From: Ziziphus jujuba
Lineage: Eukaryota > Streptophyta > Magnoliopsida > Rosales > Rhamnaceae
DNA length: 64,000 nt
Direction: 5' to 3'
Assembly (NCBI RefSeq): GCF_031755915.1
Contig: NC_083383.1
Coordinates: 22,681,001 to 22,745,000 of the forward strand
The notes beneath the pieces were generated by a model. It made no database searches, was not told the origin of the DNA, and saw nothing but the letters and a program-made list of their open reading frames with translations. The position numbers and the translations under genes are program-made. Positions 11,461 through 22,876 of this stretch are shown here, one piece after another. Positions within the stretch are counted from its first letter, which is position 1; each line of letters starts with the position of its first letter.

Positions 11461-13679
11461 AAATAAAATAAATAAATAAATAAAATTATTAAATTCTATG
11501 TTTTGGATTAAATAAATTTTCAGTTAATAATATATTTATTTCACCAACGGCAGCTGACTTGGGAAAGTACCTTATACTATTGTAGTGCTTTTAGATACAC
11601 TTTTACATATGTTTGACCAAAAAAATAAATAAAAAAAAGGAAGTGGTTTCTCTACAAATAAATTAATAAGCACTCCATATGCTTATAAAATAAGCATAAC
11701 AAATGATGCTTTCTAAGTAAATGCTATAAGATAAAAATAAATAAATAAATGAGTAATGCTACGTACACCATCTAGACTACCAGAGTATCTACTAGTAATA
11801 CATACACCTATTATTATTTGATTAGTTAATATATTAATATAACTTAGAAATGGATAAGTGAATCCTTGAAAATATCAATGTTAAATTTATAAACCAATGA
11901 TATAATAATATATGTACTTTTGGTAAATATATTAGTAGACTAAATGATGACATATTATTGAAAATGAATAAGTATGGGCATAAGGTGTATTAATTAAAAT
12001 ATCAAAATATCAAAATTAACATTAAAATCCCTTTTATCATGTAGAACCAAACATTCTATCATTTTTTTATGAGACAATTTTTGACAAAAGTATATGGAAA
12101 ATTAATTATAATATTGTTTAAAAAAAAAATGTGCTAATAAAGACGCACTTTAAAACACACACATTAAACGAACTCACACATACATCTTCAAAAACCATAT
12201 AGATTCTTATATATAGAAGGATACGGTGTATATACATATTATATTGCTCTGAATTATTTTATCATTTCACCAAAAAAAATTTGATCCAATTTAAATTTTA
12301 AGCTAAAAAAAAAAAAAAAAAGAAGAAGAAGAAAAAATTGCAATTAAAGTTAAATTTAAAGGAAAATTTCCGTGAATCCTACAAGTGCAATAGTGAATAT
12401 TATGAAGTAAATATTTTGAACCATAAAGAAAGTTCCTAAAATCCCAATGAAAAATATAGTTATCCAAAAACATCAAATTTGCTTATGGATTTGTGATATT
12501 ATTGACAATTTAGGTTATAATACGATAATATAACTTAAAAATGACAAATTTAGAGGATTTGAGTTTACTATAAAAGAATTTGGATTAAATTCAAATCAAC
12601 ATATTTGATAAAATTATTAAAGATATAATTTTTCTAGGGAACCTACTTATCCAAAATTGAGCCAAGTTAATACGTTTAACTAATCATGCCAAGCCAAGCC
12701 AACCCAACATAAATATAAATTGTTTAAATTATAACTTTAAAATATTAAATTTACCATTAATATTGATTTAATTAATAAATTTCTAATACTAAATTATTTA
12801 TTTATTTGAAGTTGTATTATTAATGTTCTTTCATCAATTAAAAAAATAAATAAAATTACAAAAATAATATATATATCCTTAAATATAATATGCTTAATAA
12901 ATGTATGGATGTATGCATACCACAAAAATATAAATGAATATACGTAAGAGTAGTAAACGGTAAATATTGAAGACATGATTATTAAAGCTTCCTATACGTA
13001 TATATATATGTTTAACTATTGCGTGAAATTGTGATATTATCATATATTATGTTAGTGTAAACTTATGAGTACAACTATATGGTTTTATACATATATATTA
13101 ACTTAGGATTAATTAATGATTAAATTGCTTTTAGTTTATTAAAAATAATTAATTTAAGCAAGTTAATTCATGTAATTGGATCAATTCCATGTAAATAAGT
13201 CAATTTCGTTCAAACATATTCTGTTAACTTAAATTGACTGTTTAATAAACGAGTTACACTGGTCATGTCAAGTTACTTTTTTATTAGAAGAGTTGTTCGG
13301 GTTAAATGTTTCAGACATAACTAATTTTGGGGTCTAAAATTGTTATTCAGGCTTAATACGTGCATCCAACTATGTGCTTGTGTTGATGATCCTCCCACAT
13401 GTCAGATTGAACCTCTTGGATTCTTTGAGTGGTGGAGCCAAGTCATGTGTCCTCCTTTTTTAGTTGATTTTGAAGAATCGCCTGGTCACAAACACAAGAA
13501 AAATGCTAAGAAATAGGAAATCCAGACGAAGACTTTCCAAAGAAAATGTTAGTGTAACAAAATATATTTAATGAGAAATTTACACCACCATTTTACTCAT
13601 ATGATGAATCAACTCATATGACATGTATATGCAATTAAACATTTCCATAATAAAGCAAAATAAAGGAAATGTTTTTAAA

Positions 13680-13800
13680 CAAAAGGATGTTGCCTCAGTT
13701 AGTAAGCTATTCATATTTATGACTAAAACATCGTGGGTTTGAAATGCCTAAATGAGAAGGAAAACTATTGTAAATTTTCAAAAAAAAAAAAATAACTTGA
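13680..13800 (+). mobile_element. Probable degenerate tRNA-derived SINE
   Basis: A tRNA-like start (TTGCCTCAGTTAGTAAGCTA) is followed by GTGGGTTTGAAATGCC, resembling a B box, and then an A-rich end (about 13,780-13,793). Spacing between the boxes fits a pol III promoter. No clear TSD was found, so boundaries are approximate. Confidence 0.42.
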
Positions 13801-14539
13801 TAATATAATTCAAGAGTTGCCTTTTCATGGAGGATTAACTCAAGAAAATGACTTGCTAAACTAAGTCTAAAAAGAAAGCATAATTTTTTGATGAAAGAAT
13901 GGTTGGATTTGTATATAATGAGTTGGTATTTACTAAGCTAGGAGTCATCTAGGCGGTCTAAGTTGATTTTAAAGCTTGGATATGGTGGTGCATGGAAAGT
14001 AAAAAAAGAGATGGAAGAAGAAATCCTTCTAAAAGGAGAGGATCCTTTTAGAAGGATAGGCTCCTCCCTAACTAATGAGGCTAAACCCTCATCTGGATTT
14101 GTTTTCTTAACCACAATTCATGTTTTATCTAAGGCTATCCATAAAACCTATCAACCCTCTAAACTTGACTGACCTGACCTAACCCAACTGAAACAATGGA
14201 AAAACAAATATTACCAAAGCAAGTAATGGGTTGCCTTTTTCTAACCTGACCATGTTCAGGTTAGGTTCATGTTTAAAACCCGTAATAACCTGACCCAATC
14301 TGAATACTATTGAAACAATGAAAAGAAAAAATATGTATTTTATTATTTTAATATTGTTTGATAACATAGCACATATTTTTACCTAAAAAATTAAATAAAT
14401 AATCATGTGTAAAAAACTTAGAATCTCATATCCCTAATCCTAATAACCCTATCCATTTTTCTTCTCACATATACATCACCACCAATCACCATGCCATTAC
14501 CTCTCATATCTTCCATCCTTAAGCAAGTTACTATCAACT

Positions 14540-14541
<2 letters not shown>

Positions 14542-14572
<31 letters not shown>
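14542..14572. repeat. (TC)n microsatellite
   Basis: About 15 uninterrupted TC units followed by a pyrimidine-rich tract. No gene is recognised next to it. Confidence 0.9.
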
Positions 14573-14575
<3 letters not shown>

Positions 14576-15281
14576 CTCGCTTTATCTTCTTCTTTCTTTC
14601 TATCTTTGGCTATAATATCTTTTATTTGAGTTTCTTTCTCTCTATTTTTTCTCCTTTTTTCTCTTTCTATTCTTCTAATTAGATATTTGCTTAAAGAAAC
14701 CCTCTAGTGTATGCTTGATATTTGCTAAACAACCACACCCTAAAATCCCACATGCTTTCTTCTTTCTCTCACCTCTGTTATATCCTTAGTAACCTTCCTA
14801 TTTTCTTCCATAAAAAATTCACAGACATTTCATCTACTCTCAACCCAATAACTCAACCAACCCACCTGATTCGAACACTATTAAATTAGGTCAAGTTAGG
14901 ATGTTGGAGTTTGTTGAGTTTTGTTGGGTACAAACCTTATTAACCTGATAAGGTTGGGTCAATTATTTTTTTAGCTAAAGCCAAACTGACCAGATTCGTG
15001 TACATCATTAGTTTTACCAACTAAACAATTGTAGAAACTTGGTTATGATCGCGGTTAAAAGATATATAAAATTGTAGAGATGGTTTTTTTTCTTTATCTG
15101 GTATCAAAGATGATGAAATCTAATAGCTTATAGCATGAATAATAGTCATCTAGATAAGCCTGATGCTTTTATCAAGATATAAGCAAGTGAAAAGATCTAG
15201 ATAGCATAGCTTATCTCTTCCCTATGCTCTCTCTCTCTCAACTATAGTAACTTGATGGGCTAGCAATGTTTTTTAGGAAGG

Positions 15282-15955
15282 AAAAAGAACTTCCTTTCTT
15301 GATTAAAGAGAACAAAGGATTTGGCTAATGGGTTTCTGGTAAAACTCAATTTTCAAATAACAGTACTTTTTCTACTTAAAAAGATGTTGAAAATATGCTT
15401 GGAAAATCTTACACACACACATACTTTCAAATAATGGTAAAATAACATAATTATAATAAAGAGATTTTGGTGTTAGACCAAGGAGTTAAGCCTAGAAAAT
15501 GGGCCAATCAAGAGGATCTATCCTAAAGGATTTGCATGGAGATGAGCTTAGTAAAACTAAGTGGGCTTGAATATTAATGTGTAGGGGTTAAGTCCTTTGC
15601 ATAAATTTGAGTCCAAATAATATAAAGGCATGATATTCTAATTTTGCTTCCTATATTAGCATAAACGTATGACCACTTTTAGTTTAATTTAATTTATTTT
15701 ATCATTACTGATTTAAGAACCCCCCATGTAGGTCACCTTTATGATAAATACACCAAATTAAACTTATATTATAAAATTTGTGCAACCAAACCATTCCTCA
15801 ACCAAAAGCTCCATAAGTAGCTTGAGACTGCCATTTGTCTTTTCTTATGTGTAAAATGAATTTACTTAAATGAAAATATGAATCAAGTATTGGACTCTTT
15901 ATCATTAAGAGGTCTATTGGACTCTTTGTATCAAAATTGGATATCAATAATAGCC
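15282..15955. repeat. Dispersed repeat, copy 1 (unclassified)
   Basis: This segment matches 36,496-37,478 along its length in the same orientation. Shared blocks include GAACTT..CTCTTGATTA near the left end, GATGAGCTT.GTAAAACTAAG, GGCATGATATTCTAATT-like text and CCATTTGTCTTTTCTTAT-like text near the right end. It has no coding content I can recognise. Neither copy shows TG...CA ends or a clear TSD, so the class (old LTR, MITE or duplicated segment) is open. Confidence 0.75.
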
Positions 15956-16560
15956 CTCTATAATTTTATAGTTGGAAAAGAAAAATTTTTGAAATCCATA
16001 AAATTAAAGAGATATCATGTTGATTTTGAGTCCATTAAAAATTTTGTTTATGTCAAGAAAAAATGCCATCTAATTTTGGAAAAATAAATAAGAGAAAACT
16101 ATGCATCTATTTTGATGCCATTTTATCCATATTACCATGGTCCATTTGGATGGTCTTTCATTTAAATTGGTCTTGTTTGTTTCATCCAGATTAGCATTGT
16201 TTCATCTGCATCCCCTATCAGTCTGTTAATTGATTTTCAAACCTTTATGTGCTTCTTTGAATTCTCTATGAATTGGTACCTGCCTCTAGATAGTTTTTCT
16301 TATTACTTATAGTAATCCACTTGTTGGATATGCAATTTGTAATAGCTAGGCATGACGATGCTAAGCATTATGCTTATTGTTGTTGTTATTTCATAATGTT
16401 GAGGGCCATGTTGGTTCGTACCAATGGATTCCGATATCCATCCTCATTCATGAATCCCCTTGCTTCCTTCCACTTGCATTGTTAGAGGAATAGATGAAGC
16501 ATTTTCTTAATTACTAAATTCTTTGTATAGGTTGCACATCCTTCTTGCATTCTCATGTAT
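15956..16560. other. No feature recognised
   Basis: Ordinary AT-rich sequence between the dispersed repeat and the gypsy composite. It is the left flank of the composite's TSD (GTATC at 16,561-16,565). Confidence 0.5.
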
Positions 16561-16565
16561 GTATC

Positions 16566-17698
16566 TGATGAGAATCCACCTATACCCGTACAACCTACAA
16601 CCTGCTGGACTGCTGATCCTGTACAACTAAAGACAAGACCAATTACTAGAGCACAAGCTAAAAGCTTTAAGGAAAATTTGGTTAGTTTCAATTAAGGTGT
16701 TATTAAATCTCAAGAAAGCATGATAATACCCAAAGATTCAAAGCCCGTACTGTGCATCCAAGTTATGAAGGCAAAAATAGACTCAGGAAGCTGTTTTGGT
16801 GCATCTATAGACTCCGAACAGCAACGAACAAGTTTATTTGGTTATGAATGTGATTGAGCTCACCAAGAGGCCATGGAATCCTGTCAAAGAAGAAGCAAAG
16901 GTATCCAAGTCCATCATTTGCACACAAGCCTTCAATATGGCCGAAGTTTGCTGTTTAGGTACTGAGAAGGATTGTACTTGCATTTCAAGAAAGCTTTGAT
17001 CATTCCAATCAAGACAACGTATGGGAACCGGTTCTAACCCTATTTGGTATACTACATGGCATATTGGCGCTAATTTGGAGCCTAAACTAACTGGTGATTG
17101 GACAAAGACAACTTGTTTGGAAAGTTAGACAGCTACTTTCCAAATTTGAAATTTGACTTTTTGTTTTAGGAAATAATCTTTTATTATGGCTTTTATTTAA
17201 TTATTTGTTGGACAAATTAATTTAAGAAGGTTGATATTTTATTATTTTGATTATAAATTAATTATTTCCTATTTCAAAATTAAGGAATTAATTAATACAA
17301 TTTAGTTTAGGAAACTTGGAAAAATTTGGTACTTTCCTAATCCTTTTCTATGTTGGCCAAATTTACCTTTAATTGATTTAGGGTTTTTGTTTTGTAACTT
17401 TAGCCTATTGAAGGGCTTATTTTCAGTGAAACGATAGCTTAGATTATTATTCAAAAATTATTTATGAGAAGAATTCTATTTGTTTTCTTTAAACACATAA
17501 AACATCGAAAAGAGATCGAGTGTTTTAGTTTGACTCACCAAAAGAACATCCATCACCTATTGTGGCATCTTCATCATATACCAAGGTTTCTAATCACAAG
17601 TTAATTAGGGATCAAGGTGACCATAAAAATCTAAACTTAATTTCAATCCGGGCTAATATAATACAGGTTTAGGAGTAAGTCAACCTAGGTTCGTATCA
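16566..17698 (+). mobile_element. LTR1 of the gypsy composite (plus orientation)
   Basis: It runs from TGATGAGAATCC to TTCGTATCA (1,133 bp) and carries the degenerate pol tail near its 5' end (PIPVQPTTCW-like text, then KTRPITRAQAKSFKENL). At 17,698 its U5 end is joined directly to internal leader sequence of the same family in opposite orientation. Confidence 0.88.
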
Positions 17699-17947
17699 TT
17701 TTGCAAGGAAAAATCAACAATAAACCAAATTACTAAGAACTAATATGCAAAACCGGCCAACAAACTAGATTTACAAAATTCAGCTAACACAAAGACAAAC
17801 GCTAATTCAGCTATGGATTAATTTTTTTTTGGTTTTAAAGGCATAATGTGTATGAGATAGAAACAACCATAACCTAATGTTAAAATTGAAAAATAATACA
17901 AAAATAAGATAGATCAAACCTGAACAAAATTCGGCTCTAATACCAAA
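17699..17947 (-). mobile_element. Partial gypsy leader with primer-binding site
   Basis: Read on the minus strand, LTR2 is followed after two bases by TGGTATTAGAGCC (17,933-17,945), a slightly mutated tRNA-iMet primer-binding site, then about 240 bp of leader. The same leader follows LTR3 (about 22,640-22,876) with clear similarity, for example the shared AATCAACAATAAACCAAATT. The leader is cut off exactly at the U5 end of LTR1. Confidence 0.85.
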
Positions 17948-19099
17948 TGATACGAACCTAGGTCGACTCACTCTTAAACCCGTATTAAATTAGTCCAAAT
18001 AAAAAATTAAGTTTAGATTTTAATGTTCACATTGATCCTAATCAACTTGTGATTATAAACCTTGGTATATGATAAAGATGTCACAATAGATGATGGATGT
18101 CTTATTAATAGGTAAAACTAAAACACTTTATTGCTATTTGATGTTTTAGGTGTTCAAAAAGAACAAAGAGAATTCTTCTCACAAATAATTTTTGAATAAT
18201 AATCTAAGCTACATTCCATTGAAAAATAAGCCCTTAAATAGGCTAAATTTACAAAACAAAAACACTAAATCAACTAAAGGTAAATTCGGCCAACATATGA
18301 AAGGATTAGGAAAGTACCAAACTTTTCCAAGTTTCCTAAACTAATTTGTATAATTAATTCCTTAATTTTGAAATAGGGCTTAATTAATTTACAATCAAAA
18401 TAATAAAATATCAACCTTCCTAAACTAATTTTTCCAGCAAATAATTAAATAAAATCCAAAACAAAAGATTATTTCCTAAAACAGAAAGTCAAATTTCAGA
18501 TTCAGAAAAATAGTTGATTAACTTTCCAAACAAGCTATCTTTATCAAATCACCAGCTAGTTTAGGCTCCCAATTAGCTCCAATATGCCATGTAGGATGCC
18601 AAATAGGATTAGAACTATTTCCTATACTTTTCCTTTGATTAGAATGATCAAAGCTTGCTTCAAATGCAAGTAAAGTCCTTCACAGCGCCTAAACAACAAA
18701 ATTTGGCCATATTGAAGGCTTATGCACAAATGATGGACTTGAATGCCTTTGCTTGTGCCTTGACATGATTACATGGCCTCTTTGTGAGCTCAATACATTC
18801 ATAACCAAACAAACTTGTCCTTTGTTGTGCAGAGTCCATTTTGTTGCCCAGAGTCCATAGATGCACCATAACAACTTTTCAGATCCATTTCTGCCCTCAT
18901 AACTTGGATGCACAGTACGGGCTTTGAATCTTTAGTTATTATCATGCATTCTTGAGATTTAATAAAACCTTGAATGAAACTAACCAGATTGTCTTTAAAT
19001 CTCTTAGCTTGTGCCTTAGTTATTGGTCCCGTCTTCAGTTGCGCAAAATCAACACTCCAATGGGTTGTAGGTTGTATGGGTATAGGCGGATTCTCGTCA
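17948..19099 (-). mobile_element. LTR2 of the gypsy composite (minus orientation)
   Basis: On the minus strand it runs from TGACGAGAATCC (19,099) to TTCGTATCA (17,948), 1,152 bp. It is preceded by a polypurine tract and pol sequence, as a 3' LTR should be, but followed by a PBS and leader, as a 5' LTR should be. It therefore served as the shared LTR of a tandem arrangement. Confidence 0.88.
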
Positions 19100-19640
19100 T
19101 TCCCCTCCTTTTGAAAAGAATTTTCCCTCAAATCAAAATTTCCACCTGTAGCAAATGGAGATAAGTCAACAACATTAAAGGTAGCACTCACATTATACTC
19201 ACCTGATAGATCTAACCTTCTCCAAAACTTGAGAAGGTCCATCTGCTCGAGGCATAAGCTTTGACTTTTGTTTTTTCAGAAACCTCTCCTTTGTTGAGTG
19301 CAACCAAACCCAATCTCCGGGTTCAAACATTACCTTTATTTAGTCTTGGTTAGCAATATTGGAATATTGCTTATTCCTTCTCTCAATGTTTGTTTTTGTC
19401 GTTTCATGAATCTGCTTAACAAATTCAGTTTTTTTGTCTTCCATCTAAATTAGCACAATCACTTAAAGGCAAAGATGTTAAATCTAATGGAGTTAAATGA
19501 TTAAAACCATAAATAATTTCAAGAGGAGAATATTTAGTAGCTGAAAGCATGGAGCAAACTCAACATGTGACAAACATTCCTCCCAAATTCTCAAATTTCC
19601 ACTAATTAAAGCTTTTAACAACGTAAATAAAGTTCTATAC
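18799..19640 (-). pseudogene. Ty3/gypsy integrase C-terminus and pol tail, reading into the LTR
   Basis: On the minus strand, from about 19,620: [13 protein letters not shown], then VWLHST and FLKKQKSKL.PRADGPFQV in broken frames, typical of the plant Ty3/gypsy integrase end. A 147-codon open frame (19,242-18,799) contains LSGEYNVSATFNVVDLSPF, FDLRENSFQKEGNDENPP and GPITKAQAKRFKDNL. About residue 48 the frame crosses the LTR start at 19,099 without interruption, so about 99 codons lie inside the LTR. Integrase core and RT are missing upstream (junction near 19,640-19,720). Confidence 0.85.
19100..19112 (-). other. Polypurine tract of the gypsy element
   Basis: On the minus strand CAAAAGGAGGGGAA stands directly before the LTR start TGACGAG. 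Unusually, it is also coding sequence (FQKEGN) because the pol frame continues into the LTR. Confidence 0.8.
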
Positions 19641-20033
19641 AACATAAGCATCTTTAAATGGGTATCTTTATATTATACGACCAGCATAGGTTTCTTATTT
19701 AAAAATGCCTTTTTAACCTCACCTTGGTTAAGATAAAAGTTTATCTTTTTCTACTCTTTCCTCTCTTTCTCTTTCTCTTTATTACTCTCGGCTTCCTCTC
19801 TCTTTTTATCAGTCTTGGTTACTCTCTCTTTTTATCACTCTCGGCTTTCTCTCTCTTTTTCTTCTCACTCTTGGGTTTAGAAAAATTAACCTTAGTGTTG
19901 ATATTCGACCTTGCTCTCTTAAATACTAGTTGAGCCGTGGGTGGCATGCTTGATTTCTCCCTTTACCGCTTGACCTCCCTCCTTTGTTGCATTTACAATT
20001 GATCTCTAAATACTTCTTTAGTTGTCAATGACT

Positions 20034-21765
20034 CTAGTTTAATCTTCTTTCCTTTAAAGCAGAATATAATGGCATTTTCTTAACCATAATGTATGGTATC
20101 CTTATTAAATTTCCATGAACTTTCCAACAAAATATGACCAACATGCACAGGTACAGCTTCACATAAAACACATCCATATATTTATCAATACTAAACTCTA
20201 TCTTGGCTTGTTTATTTACTTTCATCTCTCTACTATCATTAAGCCATTGAAGTCTATATAGTTTGAGATGTTTGATTGTTGTTAAACCTAATTTCTCCAC
20301 CATAACATTACTAATGACATTGGCACAACTTTCACTATTAATAATCATACTACAAATATTACATTGAACGTCACATCTAGTATGGAAGATACTTTCCCGT
20401 TGCACTTGATCTTTATCCTCATACACGGTCAACACTCTTCGTGCCACCAAAATCAATTTGGCTCTTAAAGCTTTTAGGGTCTCGGGTTCCTTTTATTCTT
20501 CATCTTCAATTTCTTCCTCAATAAATCCGGCTTCAGTTTTGGACCCCTCACTTTTGGATTCCAATTTCCCATTGCCTTTCAGCACCATAATTCTTCAGTT
20601 TGGACATTGGTTGGCAACATGCCCTCCACCCTGACACTTAAAACAAACAATATCTCAATTTCTAGATGGTTTAGTGTCATATTTACATTTGAATTTTAGT
20701 GCTTGAATGGAATTGGTCCTTATGTCCTTCCTTGGCCGATTGGAGCTTTCCTTACCTTATTTTGGTTTTATCCTTGGTTTCGAATGCGGGATCACTTCTC
20801 CAACCACTTGAACTAATCTTCTTGCTAGTTGAAACCCCTCCAAACTAAGAGCTAGTACGCCTCCTCCTGAATTGGTTCCCAATTTTAATAGCCACATGCA
20901 GCATCTCTTCCAACTCCATATATTATTGTAATCCCACTTGGTTGGCTATCTCTCTGTTTAAACTTCCCAAAAACTGCACCATTGTTGCCTCATGGTCATC
21001 ATTCGTGCTCAACCACTTCATGAGCATCTCCATCTCCTTGTAGTAGTCCTCCATTGACCTATTTCATTGTGATAAATATTGTACTCTTTGCTGCAACATC
21101 CTATGATAATGGCTTGGTACAAATCTCTCCCTCATGGCTCCTTTCATTTGTTGCCAAGTGGTTATTAGCTCACCAACTCTTCTTTGGGTACTTTACTCAT
21201 TATTCCACCATTGTAATGCATAATTTCCAAATTTCAAAGCAGCCAACTTAACATTTTTAGTCTCCGAATAGTTATAACAATCGAAGATCATCTCTATTCA
21301 TTCTTCCCATTCTAAGTAAGCCTCCGGATCACTTTTTGCCAAAAATAATGGTATGTTAACTTTAATAGTTTCGAGGTCATCATCCTCATCTTGGGCTGGT
21401 CTTCCACGGTTTTGCCTTTCTTAGAGTGCAAAAATATCTTCGAACTCCTCCTCAAGGTAATCTCCAAAGTTACCTCCTTCAAATTCCTCCCTAAAACGTC
21501 TGTGGCCTCCTTGACCTTGACCACAGCCTCCATGAGGTTCATGCCTTAGGTTCTATCCTCCTGGTGAATATTTGAATCTATCCATTCTTTGATCAAGTTG
21601 ATCAAAGTGAGCATTCATCCTTTGTAGTAGTTATTCCAAAACCGCCAACATGTCAGTAGGCTCTCCTCCACTTCCCGTTGCTCTAGATTCTCCTTTGAAT
21701 CCCACAGATTCGTCTTCAAGATTTCTTAATGAGTCTCCTCCTCTTCTTGTTTTTGAATCTGTCAT
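20034..21765 (-). pseudogene. Ty3/gypsy gag and protease, degenerate
   Basis: The gag start is the ATG at 21,765 (MTDSKTRRGGDSL). Going on, in shifting frames, are the capsid-type signals FALREAKPW, RMNRDD, LAALKFGNYALQWW-like text, MKGAMRERFVPSHY and IANQVGLQ.YMELEEML, all standard for plant Ty3/gypsy gag. A CCHC zinc knuckle is intact (CFKCQGGGHVANQC, about 20,607-20,648). The protease region is an open frame at 20,456-20,034: REESIFHTRC-like start, MIINSESCANVISNVMVEKL (usual active-site Asp replaced; reads N-S-E-S) and LKLYRLQWLNDSREMKV. Several stops separate gag pieces. RT does not follow; a Lys/Glu/Ser-rich linker leads straight to the integrase end. Confidence 0.82.
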
Positions 21766-22862
21766 GTTAGTGAAGTAATACAAGAAAACCTCACTAAATT
21801 CACTCCTTCATGTGTATCACTCAAATAAGGTCTTGGCACTTGTGTTTGCACACTAGTTTCGGCTTTTGAATCTCTTTTAAGCTCACTCTCTCTTACCTTT
21901 TTTACTCAAAGAATTATCTCAAACTTCTATTAAAACACACTTAAAACAACAATTAAATGACAAGTATGTTCTAATTAAACCTACCAATAAAACAAAACAA
22001 GTAGCAAGCAATTTCCGAGTGAATTGATATAACCTAGTCTCGGTTTTACTAACCAAGAAAAAGAAAATTAACAAGGCAATTTTCAGACTTAGCAAAGTAA
22101 TAATCCAAGAGATTAAGAGACCAAAATTCAAGGATAAAATTTAGAAAAAAAAGGATTCAACAATTTATAGGAACACAATTCAAATAAGGTATGAGATAGT
22201 TATTGGTTGCAGTTCTTATAATTTAGGTCTTTGTGTTAAATCCTTTAACCAATTTTAATCCAATCAATTTAGCACTCAAAATCCAAATACTAGCAACCAT
22301 TATTAATTAAATAAACAGCAACTCAACAATTTCAATTGTGTTTTCCGAAAGCCAACAAACTCAATTGTCAATCTCTCAAAACTAGCCCTTTTACACCTTT
22401 TTTTTCTTTTTCTTTTTTATCTTTGGCTTTTTTTTATTCTTTTTTTTTTTTATCACTAACAGAATGACACCAACACAAAACCTAGCAGTAAAATTACCAA
22501 CAAAAACACAACTCCAATGCCAACAAAAATGTCAAACCCAAGTCTATCACAAATTGCACAATATATGCTATTAAATTCTTTTTCTTTTTCTTTTTTTAAT
22601 ATATGAATGCAACTAATTAAGATTAAAACAGTAAATAAAAATCAACAATAAACCAAATTACTAAGAACTATTATGTAAAACAACCAACAAACTAGAAAGC
22701 AAAAATTTGGCTAACAAACTAAATCAATTAAGCTATTAAGAAAAAAAAAAAGTTTATGCAGAACGTGTATGAGTAGGAAATAAACTTAACCTTATGTTAA
22801 AATTGTAAATTATCTAAAAATTAACAAAGTAAAAAAGATAGATCAAACCTGAACAAAATTTG
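21766..22862 (-). mobile_element. Gypsy 5' leader (untranslated)
   Basis: Between the primer-binding site and the gag start, on the minus strand. It is T-rich on the plus strand with several homopolymer runs and no coding content. The part nearest the PBS (about 22,640-22,862) matches the leader piece at 17,699-17,947. Confidence 0.7.
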
Positions 22863-22874
22863 TCTCTGATACCA
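22863..22874 (-). other. Primer-binding site (initiator tRNA-Met)
   Basis: On the minus strand TGGTATCAGAGA begins two bases after the end of LTR3. TGGTATCAGAGC is the usual complement of the tRNA-iMet 3' end in plant LTR retrotransposons. Confidence 0.85.
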
Positions 22875-22876
22875 AA

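Larger units (their letters stand above)
10641..15281. other. AT-rich stretch without genes; small repeats only
   Basis: I see no host gene. Contents are (CA)n/(TA)n at about 11,203-11,240, A-rich and AAAT-rich runs, two SINE-like pieces (listed separately), and a possible MITE end near 11,000-11,022. From about 14,163 to 15,010 there are scattered motifs like GACCTGACC and AACCCAAC in both orientations, for which I could not find paired ends. Confidence 0.55.

Noticed and set aside
14163..15010. A MITE defined by GACCTGACC and GGTTGGGTCA motifs
   Set aside because: No pair of terminal inverted repeats or TSD could be aligned.
16482..16691. 69-codon minus-strand frame with a signal-peptide-like start
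   Set aside because: It overlaps the antisense of the gypsy LTR pol tail and crosses the LTR boundary.
16561..17703. LTR1 as an independent solo LTR insertion
   Set aside because: Its own flanks (GTATC left, TTTTG right) do not match, whereas the left flank matches the right flank of LTR3 exactly.
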